The notes: generated from the sequence alone by a model not told the origin. A stretch of DNA of 5,516 nucleotides from Allobrachymonas sp. (GCA_018054915.1 JAGPIR010000097.1:1-5516), one strand, 5' to 3'; positions 1 through 5,315 are shown, counted from the stretch's first letter. Translations and numbers: made by a program.

Positions 1-708
1 GCGGCCGTCCTTCTTCATCTTGGCCAGGGCTGCATTCACCTTGGGCACCAGCGGGCTGCCCTTGGGGAAGCCAATGCCGTATTGATGCGCCATCATCTGC
101 GTGCCCACCACCTTGACCTTGCCTTTACCGGCGGTTGCGGCGAAATACAGCACATTCGGCGTGTCGTGCATGGCGGCGTCGACTCGCTTCGTGATCAGCT
201 CCAGGTAGGCGTTGTCGATATTGGGGAACTGGCGCAGTTCGGTGCCGGCGAAATTGGCCTTTGCATAGTCGGCGGCTGAAGTGCCCGTTTTGATAGCCAG
301 AGTCTTGCCTTTGAGATCTTCCACACCTTTGATGGAACTATTGGCCGCCACCATCAGCATGAAGCCGCTGTTGTAATAGCCATCAGAAAAATCGATGACC
401 TTCTTGCGTTCATCCTTGATCGTGATTCCGGCCAGTGCAACATCCACGTTTTGGGTTTGCAGCGCCGGCAGGATGCCGTTGAAATCCATGGGTTGCAGCT
501 TGTAGCTGACTCCCATATCTTTAGCGATTGCGTCCCACAGATCGATGTCAAAGCCAACGTACTTGTCACCCTGCTTGAACTCGAAGGGTACGAACGCCGT
601 GTCGCATGCCACCACCAGCGGTTTTTGCGGCTGCGCAAATGCTGCACCACCGAGCAAGGCGGTGGAGGCCACGATTGTTGCCAGGAACTTCCTGCGATAA
701 GTCTTCAT
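1..708 (-). CDS. glnH: Glutamine ABC transporter substrate-binding protein GlnH (3' end cut by window edge)
   Basis: Periplasmic glutamine-binding protein that delivers L-glutamine to a GlnP/GlnQ permease-ATPase. I translated 236 codons from ATG 708-706, with no stop before the window edge. E. coli GlnH has 248 residues, so only about a dozen are missing. Residues 1-25 form a signal peptide with an RRKFL start, a hydrophobic core and an AFA cleavage site before Q26. The mature part follows E. coli GlnH almost word for word: DTAFVPFEFKQGDKYVGFD near 36-54, AGIT at 93-96, DERKK at 99-103, RQFPNIDNAY at 159-168 and HDTPN at 181-185. D36, T96, R101, K140, H181 and D182 fall where E. coli GlnH binds glutamine. 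An AAAGGT ribosome binding site lies about seven bases upstream. glnP and glnQ would be expected downstream, beyond position 1. Identification is very secure. Confidence 0.96.
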   Translation of the reverse strand, partial: MKTYRRKFLATIVASTALLGGAAFAQPQKPLVVACDTAFVPFEFKQGDKYVGFDIDLWDAIAKDMGVSYKLQPMDFNGILPALQTQNVDVALAGITIKDERKKVIDFSDGYYNSGFMLMVAANSSIKGVEDLKGKTLAIKTGTSAADYAKANFAGTELRQFPNIDNAYLELITKRVDAAMHDTPNVLYFAATAGKGKVKVVGTQMMAHQYGIGFPKGSPLVPKVNAALAKMKKDGR

Positions 709-786
709 GACTGACCTTTCAATGGAGTAGGAAAACGCTGTCTGGGCGACAGTGTGCCGATACATCACCACGATGCATTAAAAATT

Positions 787-818
787 TGCAATTGCACCGT
801 TGGCGCAAATATATTTGC
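787..818. promoter_or_regulatory. Cluster of overlapping palindromes upstream of glnH
   Basis: Three symmetrical elements overlap in 32 bases: TGCAATTGCA (787-796, perfect), TTGCACC-GTT-GGCGCAA (792-808, one mismatch) and GCAAATATATTTGC (805-818, perfect). They lie about 80 to 110 bases upstream of the glnH start codon, where a transcription factor could act. The middle element resembles an NtrC half-site pair (TGCACC/GGTGCA) but its spacer is three bases, not five, so NtrC binding is not claimed. The symmetry is observed; the operator role is inference. Confidence 0.35.
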
Positions 819-995
819 CTTGAATGACCGATACAACCGAGTTAACCCTTGTATGAAAAGATTTATTCATAGGGTTTTCCATTGGTTCAAAGTCGCTATC
901 TGGGGGTGCCGAGTGATCGGCTGGGACATGCAAACCAGGGACTGATCACAATCATGGGCGGTGATGCATGTGCAGGGACTACTGGGCGCAAATAT
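802..995 (+). repeat. 11-bp direct repeat GGCGCAAATAT (802-812 and 985-995)
   Basis: The word GGCGCAAATAT occurs exactly at 802-812 and again at 985-995, 183 bases apart, on the same strand of the same intergenic region. The first copy runs into the perfect palindrome at 805-818; the second continues as GCAAA instead and loses the symmetry. Paired sites for one regulator are possible, but eleven bases is short enough that chance is not excluded. Confidence 0.4.
852..890 (-). promoter_or_regulatory. Candidate glnH promoter overlapping an inverted repeat
   Basis: On the minus strand TTGAAC (890-885) and AATAAA (867-862) are separated by 17 bases, a weak sigma-70 match of four out of six at each box. 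The -10 box sits inside an inverted repeat TATGAA-N8-TTCATA (852-857 and 866-871), which is extended by outer AACCC/GGGTT arms. A transcript from here would have a leader of roughly 150 bases before glnH. The inverted repeat is plain to see; the promoter is a guess. Confidence 0.25.
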
Positions 996-1197
996 GCAAA
1001 AAATGAGTGAGGCGGCAATGGTGTTGTTTGTCGCACAGCAGCGTCTTTCGGCACTTGTGTGGCAGAGCAGTTTTTTCGGAGGCGATTGTTGGGGGTGTCA
1101 AAAATTCCCAATCGCGACGTATTGTGTCTTGTGGTGAATTCTGTCGCAGGGTGCGGCTGATGAGATCTTTAAGCCAAGAAAGCTAGAAATGAAGTTG

Positions 1198-1330
1198 CAA
1201 TTGAATTGAAAATGTTTGGGGAATTTGTTGTTCGAAAGAGAACGGTTGTTCTTATAAATTCCTTTGTGTCCAATAAATAAAAGAATGAATGTTGTGATAC
1301 AGGAATGTTTTTGACGATCAATTGAATTGA
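1198..1330 (+). repeat. 12-bp direct repeat CAATTGAATTGA (1198-1209 and 1319-1330)
   Basis: CAATTGAATTGA occurs at 1198-1209 and, 121 bases later, at 1319-1330, where it forms part of the perfect palindrome at 1316-1332. Both copies lie upstream of the carbonic anhydrase gene. They may be two sites for one regulator. The AT-rich background makes coincidence more likely than it would be elsewhere. Confidence 0.4.
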
Positions 1331-1340
1331 TCCAGATGAT
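1311..1340 (+). promoter_or_regulatory. Candidate promoter with built-in operator palindrome for the carbonic anhydrase gene
   Basis: TTGACG (1311-1316; five of six match TTGACA) is followed after 18 bases by GATGAT (1335-1340; four of six match TATAAT). The spacer is occupied by a perfect inverted repeat, GATCAATT-G-AATTGATC (1316-1332), with eight-base arms around one central base. An operator between the -35 and -10 boxes is a classic arrangement for repression. It would leave an untranslated leader of about 200 bases before ATG 1546. The palindrome is observed; promoter function is inference. A competing -10 (TATACT, 1388-1393) has no good -35 partner. Confidence 0.35.
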
Positions 1341-1545
1341 GGGGTATTGATAGCGGGACGGTTTCTGTGATTGGAATATATATTTAATATACTGTTGTTA
1401 TTATCTTTGCTATTCTGTTTATGTTGATTATTGTCAGATCGTGTTTCACCCTGATGAGCGCAGCTGGAGCAGCCGCTGTGCTATTCTGCGAACCATAGAA
1501 AATCGTGGAGCAACGCGCAAAAAGAGTGGAGGGGAATACAGCATC

Positions 1546-2616
1546 ATGAGCATTCATCACCGTCCGATTGAGGAACGCATCAACTGGTTGTTCGATCTGG
1601 CCAAACGGCACGGAGAGAATTTCCGCAGTCCGGAAGCTTGGCTGGCACGTGAACGCTATCTTGCGGAGCATCCGACCGCTATCGCTGTCTTGAAGTGCAT
1701 GGATGGCCGCATCAACATCCCCGTCGCGACGAACACGCCGACTGGCATCCTCATGCCTTTCCGCAATCTGGGGGGCATGTTCGATCTCGGTTGGCCGCAT
1801 TTGGGCGAGGTGCTTGCCCATGACGTGCAACGCATGGTGAGCGCTGGGCGGCGTGTCCTGTTCATCATCACCTACCATTATTCAAAGGGTGACCCTAAGC
1901 GTGGCTGTGCCGGCTTTCACTACGACACTGCGGCAGCCATGCGACACGCCTACGAGATCCGTGCGCAGATGGAGCACATCTTCGGTGATGGTCATGGCAC
2001 CATCTATCCGCTGGTCTGCGGTTTTGAAACAGACGAAGACGCTCTTATCGTTCACGGCACAAATGGTGAAAAACTGGAAATGGCAAGTATCGGCGTCGAT
2101 AGTGCGGCGTCATTGGAGCTTCAGCTTGCGGCCCTGTTGCCCGATATGCACGCACAGATGCGGGCTGACCTGCTGCCCCTGCTATTGGGCAATTGTGCGC
2201 ATATTGCCGAGGTGCGTGCACAGACACAGCGGTACGCGCGCGAACTCGACATTGAACACCGTGAATGGATGATTTGCCTTGGGCGCGGCTTCGATTTTCT
2301 GCACACGCCCAATGTCGCGCTGATTGTTGGTCCTTACAGTCCAAAGCTCGACGAGCCCATCTGTACAGCGGCTGGCATCATCAAGGCCAATATGGCCGCT
2401 GGCCGCATCCCGGACGATGGTTTCCTGCTTCTCACTTCTGTGCCCTACGATGAGATTGGCGTGGACCGTGCCCGGGCCGAGCTCAAAAGCCGGTTTTTGT
2501 CCTCTTTCGCATCCGACGTGATTCGTGCCGAGTTTCCAGACCTGGTCAGCAAGATGTCCATACGAACCGCTGTGCTCGATTGGCGTTCGCGTACCCTCGA
2601 AACCATAGGGTTTTGA
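1546..2616 (+). CDS. CsoSCA-like (carboxysomal-type) beta-carbonic anhydrase family protein
   Basis: This 356-residue protein probably interconverts CO2 and bicarbonate. It carries a beta-carbonic-anhydrase signature: CMDGR at 51-55 gives C51, D53 and R55, matching the zinc cysteine and Asp/Arg pair of the C-x-D-x-R motif. YHYSKGDPKRGCAG at 110-123 gives zinc ligands H111 and C121. The wide His-Cys spacing is unlike classical H-x2-C enzymes and close to carboxysomal CsoSCA. Residues 240-305 look like a second degenerate copy of the fold (CLGRG at 244-248, LLLTSVPYDE at 294-303) lacking the zinc site, as in CsoSCA. There is no signal peptide or membrane segment, so it is probably cytosolic. 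I chose ATG 1546 because GGAGGGG (1528-1534) precedes it by 11 bases; the frame is open back to GTG 1441, but that stretch looks non-coding. No carboxysome shell or RuBisCO gene lies nearby. The family is fairly secure; activity is unproven. Confidence 0.85.
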   Translation: MSIHHRPIEERINWLFDLAKRHGENFRSPEAWLARERYLAEHPTAIAVLKCMDGRINIPVATNTPTGILMPFRNLGGMFDLGWPHLGEVLAHDVQRMVSAGRRVLFIITYHYSKGDPKRGCAGFHYDTAAAMRHAYEIRAQMEHIFGDGHGTIYPLVCGFETDEDALIVHGTNGEKLEMASIGVDSAASLELQLAALLPDMHAQMRADLLPLLLGNCAHIAEVRAQTQRYARELDIEHREWMICLGRGFDFLHTPNVALIVGPYSPKLDEPICTAAGIIKANMAAGRIPDDGFLLLTSVPYDEIGVDRARAELKSRFLSSFASDVIRAEFPDLVSKMSIRTAVLDWRSRTLETIGF

Positions 2617-2738
2617 TACCATACTGACCTGCTTTGGCGGCTTTTTTCCCGTCGCAGGTGTATCGAAATGAGATGCGCCAATTTTCTTGGCTGACAGGCT
2701 CTAGCGGAGAATAGGGCTTTGTTGCTTTGGGTGGGCGC
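2617..2738. other. Short gap between the carbonic anhydrase gene and the tRNA terminator
   Basis: No gene is visible here. A six-T run at 2642-2647 follows the stop codon of the carbonic anhydrase gene by about 25 bases but lacks a clear stem before it. A small stem-loop GCCAA-TTTTC-TTGGC lies at 2677-2691 without a T-run. How plus-strand transcription ends here is unclear. Confidence 0.5.
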
Positions 2739-2773
2739 AAAAAAAAGCACCTGACGCTGTGCGCCAAGTGCTT
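2739..2773 (-). terminator. Rho-independent terminator of the tRNA-Lys gene
   Basis: Read on the minus strand, AAGCAC-T-TGGCGC (2773-2761) pairs with GCGTCA-G-GTGCTT (2757-2745) around an ACA loop, giving a 13-pair stem that includes two G-U pairs. It runs straight into a T-tract (2746-2739). It begins 17 bases after the tRNA CCA end. Stem and T-run are both seen directly. Confidence 0.9.
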
Positions 2774-2789
2774 GATTCAAACATTTGTT

Positions 2790-2865
2790 TGGTGGGCCCT
2801 GTAGGATTCGAACCTACGACCAACGGATTAAGAGTCCGCTGCTCTACCAGCTGAGCTAAGAGCCC
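2790..2865 (-). tRNA. tRNA-Lys (anticodon CTT)
   Basis: A 76-base cloverleaf with CCA encoded. The acceptor stem is GGGCTCT/AGGGCCC (one G-U pair), the D arm GCTC/GAGC, the anticodon stem GCGGA/TCCGT around the loop CTCTTAA, and the T arm GTAGG-TTCGAAT-CCTAC. The discriminator base is A, followed by CCA. The central bases of the loop give anticodon CTT, which reads the lysine codon AAG. Body and loop features match bacterial tRNA-Lys. It is a single-gene unit, with its own promoter just upstream and a terminator just downstream. Confidence 0.97.
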
Positions 2866-2875
2866 GGAGGGGGCA

Positions 2876-2904
2876 ATTATGCAATAAAAAACCTTTTGGA
2901 TAGT
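2876..2904 (-). promoter_or_regulatory. Promoter of the tRNA-Lys gene
   Basis: On the minus strand CATAAT (2881-2876; five of six match TATAAT) ends ten bases before the first base of the tRNA, so the transcript would start only a few bases upstream of it. The following bases TGCCCCCTCC are GC-rich, the discriminator type typical of stringently controlled stable-RNA promoters. The -35 region (ACTATC, 2904-2899) is a poor match. The -10 call is reasonable; stringent control is inference. Confidence 0.6.
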
Positions 2905-2970
2905 GGCTGCAATGGTTTTTGATGGATATTTTTCTCTCTAGGGCCGGTCTGCTTTCCGAGCTTTACCCTG

Positions 2971-3261
2971 TCAATTGCGCAACAGATCATTCAGGCTGGT
3001 ATTGGCCCGGATTTTGGCATCGGCCCGCTTGACGATGACTGCGCAATTGAGGCCGTATTTACCATCCGGGCTGGGCAAATAGCCACTGACGGTCACCGAT
3101 CCGGCAGGTGCCCGGCTGTACATAACTTCACCGGTTTCACGGTCGTAAATCTTGGTGCTTTGACCGGTGTACACGCCCATGCTGATGACGGAGTTTTCTT
3201 CCATGATCACGTCTTCGACGATTTCGCCGCGTGTGCCGATGCAGCAGCTGTCCTCAATGCT
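2971..3261 (-). pseudogene. dapD: dapD remnant: C-terminal third of tetrahydrodipicolinate N-succinyltransferase
   Basis: Intact DapD transfers a succinyl group from succinyl-CoA to tetrahydrodipicolinate in the succinylase branch of lysine and meso-diaminopimelate synthesis. Only the last 96 codons remain, starting at IEDSCCIGTRGEIVE and including the conserved ENSVISMGVYTGQST, DRETGEV, PAGSVTVSG, DGKYGLNCAVIVK and final NDLLRN, then a TGA stop. E. coli DapD has 274 residues, so roughly the first 175 are missing. That removes the N-terminal domain and much of the left-handed beta-helix. No start codon or ribosome binding site belongs to it: the frame continues upstream into dapC sequence. 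The surviving residues look well conserved, so the loss may be recent. Non-function as a succinyltransferase is a safe inference. Confidence 0.92.
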
Positions 3262-3575
3262 GAACATCAGCAGATTCCTGAAATTATTGCGACCAAGTTT
3301 GACAGCTGCTTCCAGTCCGCCCAGCGGCGCTTCATCGCGGAAATAAATCTCGCTGTAGCATTCATCAGAGGCAATCACAAACCTGTATTGGTCGCACAGG
3401 GCGAACAGATTTTCGCCATTCCTCCCGAATGACGGCGCCAGTGGGATTGCCGGGCGAGCAGATGTACACCAGCTGCGTGTGTTGCCACACATCGGCGGGC
3501 ACGCTGTACCAGACCACGGTCAGGTTCCGCTTGGGCATGCTGGGGACAAAATAGGGCTGCGTCCCGGCCAGCAGG
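3262..3575 (-). pseudogene. dapC: dapC remnant: central fragment of succinyldiaminopimelate aminotransferase, frameshifted
   Basis: Intact DapC is a PLP-dependent aminotransferase that makes N-succinyl-LL-diaminopimelate, the step after DapD. Here only the middle survives. Minus-strand positions 3574 to about 3410 read LLAGTQPYFV, then VWQHTQLVYICSPGNPTGAV and REEWRK. One extra base near 3409-3412 then shifts the frame, and homology resumes as LFALCDQYRFVIASDECYSEIYF through LGRNNFRNLLMFS, ending at the junction with dapD. The N-terminus is absent (a TAG at 3580-3578 closes the frame upstream). The segment with the PLP-binding lysine, which normally follows MFS as SLSK, is gone. With the frameshift, the fragment cannot encode a working enzyme. 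An ATG at 3492 opens the downstream frame into dapD, but its first 33 residues are out-of-frame dapC sequence. Confidence 0.9.
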
Positions 3576-3597
3576 TGCTATCGGCCTGCAGGGTGCG

Positions 3598-3613
3598 CGG
3601 CAGTGTGCTGCCG
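3598..3613 (-). other. Small GC-rich stem-loop after the LapA-domain gene
   Basis: CGGCAG-CACA-CTGCCG on the minus strand forms a perfect six-pair stem with a four-base loop, 24 bases after the stop codon of the LapA-domain gene and just before the dapC remnant. No T-run follows on the minus strand, so it is not a standard terminator. It may affect transcript ends or be chance. Confidence 0.3.
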
Positions 3614-3636
3614 GCTGTTTTGTTGCTGCGGCTTTG

Positions 3637-4158
3637 TTAGCCTGCGGAAGGTGTTTTCCCGAGGGGCGTTGTGGTGTTGGCGGTACTGCTGTTGCGTTCC
3701 ATGCGGTCTTCCAGTTCCCCCATGTAGGCTGCCAGGGTGTTGCCACTGTTTTCGATGGCTGCACGCATGTCTTTTTGCAGTACCTGCAACTGTTCCGTCA
3801 TGAATTGCCGCGATTCGGTGGTTTGGATACGAGAGTCGTTTGCGGAGCGTTCGATCAGGGTGCGTAGTTCGGTGAAACGGCTGGCTTCGGCCTTGTCGGC
3901 CAATTCCCGCTGGGTCTTTATTTCCTTGGCATGGTTGCGCGTCTCCAGCAGCGAGGCCGTCTGGATTGCCAAGGCATAGGTCCCAAAAACCAGGATTGTC
4001 AGAAGCATCAGACCCAGCATGACCAGACCCAGTGGACCCTGGGTTTGCACAAAGCCCATGTTCAATGGGGTTGGCCGCGAGAGTTCGTTCCAGTTCAGCG
4101 CGATGAAGGCGGCAACCAGTACACAAAATACCAGCATCAGAAGAGTCCGGATACGCAT
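3637..4158 (-). CDS. LapA-domain inner-membrane protein with coiled-coil tail
   Basis: This 173-residue protein resembles the LapA (DUF1049) family, whose E. coli member helps assemble lipopolysaccharide. Two membrane segments are visible: residues 5-22 (LLMLVFCVLVAAFIALNW) and about 43-66 (LGLVMLGLMLLTILVFGTYA). The short loop between them carries the pattern typical of the family. Residues 70-155 are highly charged and helical, with heptad-like spacing, so a cytoplasmic coiled coil is likely. The tail (156-173) is polar and probably disordered. The start ATG 4158-4156 is preceded by AAAAAGGAAACCAG, a good ribosome binding site. The gene lies 92 bases downstream of mnmH on the same strand, with its own candidate promoter in the gap. 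The extended tail makes it longer than LapA itself, which is near 100 residues, so a specific LPS role is not claimed. Confidence 0.75.
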   Translation of the reverse strand: MRIRTLLMLVFCVLVAAFIALNWNELSRPTPLNMGFVQTQGPLGLVMLGLMLLTILVFGTYALAIQTASLLETRNHAKEIKTQRELADKAEASRFTELRTLIERSANDSRIQTTESRQFMTEQLQVLQKDMRAAIENSGNTLAAYMGELEDRMERNSSTANTTTPLGKTPSAG

Positions 4159-4183
4159 CTGGTTTCCTTTTTGTGGGATTCAT

Positions 4184-4217
4184 TGCACATTATGTACACA
4201 AAAATTTTTGTTTGGTA
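4184..4217 (-). promoter_or_regulatory. Candidate promoter and inverted repeats upstream of the LapA-domain gene
   Basis: On the minus strand CATAAT (4194-4189) is a fair -10 box about 30 bases before the start codon; the -35 region is poor (TACCAA, 4217-4212). The -10 sits within TGCACAT-T-ATGTACA (4184-4198), an inverted repeat with one mismatch. Directly next to it is the perfect 14-base palindrome ACAAAAATTTTTGT (4198-4211), which would fill the promoter spacer. Both symmetries are seen; regulator binding is inference. The AT palindrome might also act as a weak transcription end for mnmH. Confidence 0.4.
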
Positions 4218-4250
4218 CTGATGTTGAACTGAAGTGAACACTTTTGCATG

Positions 4251-5315
4251 CTAAGCGTACTGTTGCAGGATGCGGCGTGCAAGCGATTCCATACCCGATG
4301 CAGACAGATCATCCACCGCCAAGGGCGCATGCAAACGCACGCCTTGATAGCTCAGGTGCTGTGACTGATGGTAAAGCGGATCGTAGTGTTTTTCCAGCAG
4401 TTCCTGCACCAGGTCAGGCCATTGTTGCTGGTGCACCAGAGCCTGCCAGTGGGCAATGGTTTCGCCGCCCTGGCGCTCCTTGAGGCGCGCTAGCATTTCC
4501 AGCAGCTTTTTCGGATCCTGCAACAGGTAGGCGTAATCACGCAACAGGAAAGAGGCGCGCACTGCACGTGGCGCTTCCAGGTCAATACAACTTCCTGCAC
4601 GCATGGCGCAGATCAGTGGTCCGGGCACCTGCAATTGACCAATTTTTCGGCTTTCAGCCTCGACAAATACCGGCTTGAGCGGGTCAAGTTGCGTCAATTG
4701 ATGCCAGATGGCTGTTTCAAAGGCTTTTTGGGAGGGTTGTTTCTGTTGCGGCAGCGGACCCAGAACCGAGCCCTTGTGCGCAGCCAATGTTTCCAGGTCC
4801 AGCACCTGGCCACCTTGGGCGGCAATGGCTTGCAGAATGCCTGTTTTACCGCTGCCCGTTGCCGCGCACAGCACCCGCCAATGCAGACTCGGCGCCAGTT
4901 TGGCTGTTGTCTCGATCACCTGATGCCGAAAGGCCTTGTAGCCGCCGTTGAGCCGGTCGGCCGCCCAGCCGATCTGGCGCAGGATGATTTGCATGGCGCC
5001 GCTGCGCTGTCCGCCGCGCCAGCAGTAAACGAGCGGCTTCCAGTTTTTGGGGTGGTCGGCAAATCGCTGCTCGATGTGTTGTGCGATGTTGCGTGCGACC
5101 AGGATAGCGCCAAGTTTGCGGGCTTCGAAAGGCGAGACCTGCTTGTAGAGCGTGCCCACCTGGGCACGTTCGGCATCGCTCAATACCGGGCAATTGATGG
5201 CTCCGGGTATATGGTCTTCGGCAAATTCTGCCGGGCTGCGCACATCAATGACGGTGTCGTATCGCGTGGCAAGAAGCGTTTCTGGTGGAACCAGGCCGTG
5301 TGTGTTCATGATCAT
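4251..5315 (-). CDS. mnmH: tRNA 2-selenouridine synthase (MnmH/SelU/YbbB)
   Basis: MnmH replaces sulfur with selenium in 2-thiouridine at position 34 of tRNA-Lys, -Glu and -Gln, using selenophosphate, through a geranylated intermediate. Numbered from ATG 5315 (354 residues), a rhodanese domain covers about 20-130, with IDVRSPAEF at 23-31 and the active-site loop YCWRGGQRS at 97-105, where C98 matches the catalytic Cys97 of E. coli. A P-loop follows (ATGSGKT at 152-158), then LDLETLAAHKGS and FVEAESRKIG at 217-226. The C-terminal EKHYDPLYHQS matches the E. coli EEYYDPMYRYQ segment. Length fits the family (E. coli 364). The start is uncertain: ATG 5315 and ATG 5309 both lack a clear ribosome binding site, and the frame is open to a TTG at 5348. 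No selD lies in the window, although mnmH depends on selenophosphate and often neighbours it. Confidence 0.94.
   Translation of the reverse strand: MIMNTHGLVPPETLLATRYDTVIDVRSPAEFAEDHIPGAINCPVLSDAERAQVGTLYKQVSPFEARKLGAILVARNIAQHIEQRFADHPKNWKPLVYCWRGGQRSGAMQIILRQIGWAADRLNGGYKAFRHQVIETTAKLAPSLHWRVLCAATGSGKTGILQAIAAQGGQVLDLETLAAHKGSVLGPLPQQKQPSQKAFETAIWHQLTQLDPLKPVFVEAESRKIGQLQVPGPLICAMRAGSCIDLEAPRAVRASFLLRDYAYLLQDPKKLLEMLARLKERQGGETIAHWQALVHQQQWPDLVQELLEKHYDPLYHQSQHLSYQGVRLHAPLAVDDLSASGMESLARRILQQYA

Larger units (their letters stand above)
709..1545. other. Long divergent intergenic region without a recognisable gene
   Basis: This 837-base gap separates the starts of glnH (minus) and the carbonic anhydrase gene (plus). 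The frames across it are short and their translations resemble no protein I know. From about 1180 to 1440 it is visibly AT-rich compared with the flanking genes. It contains nested palindromes at 787-818, an inverted repeat at 852-871, a loose hairpin (GCGATTG/CAATCGC) at 1082-1115, a perfect 17-base palindrome at 1316-1332, and two short direct repeats. These listed elements are seen directly; a regulatory role is inference. A small RNA gene cannot be excluded, but I see no hairpin followed by a T-run that would end one. Confidence 0.7.

Noticed and set aside
745..770. Possible sigma-54 promoter for glnH (GGCAC followed by a CGCC stretch on the minus strand)
   Set aside because: The required GG-N10-GC spacing is off by one and the -12 element is poor.
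792..808. NtrC binding site
   Set aside because: The half-sites resemble TGCACC/GGTGCA, but the spacer is three bases instead of five and one arm has a mismatch.
1441..1545. Upstream GTG start adding 35 residues to the carbonic anhydrase
   Set aside because: The extension has no ribosome binding site and looks like leader sequence, whereas ATG 1546 has a GGAGGGG upstream.
1384..1878. 164-codon minus-strand frame antisense to the start of the carbonic anhydrase gene
   Set aside because: It lies opposite the conserved catalytic motif region and reads as a shadow of that gene.
2617..2650. Terminator of the carbonic anhydrase gene at the T-run 2642-2647
   Set aside because: No stable stem precedes the T-run.
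3578..4183. 201-codon minus-strand frame overlapping the LapA-domain gene
   Set aside because: It overlaps the better-supported 3637-4158 frame, which has a good ribosome binding site, two membrane segments and a coiled coil. The translation of this one is low-complexity and unlike any protein.
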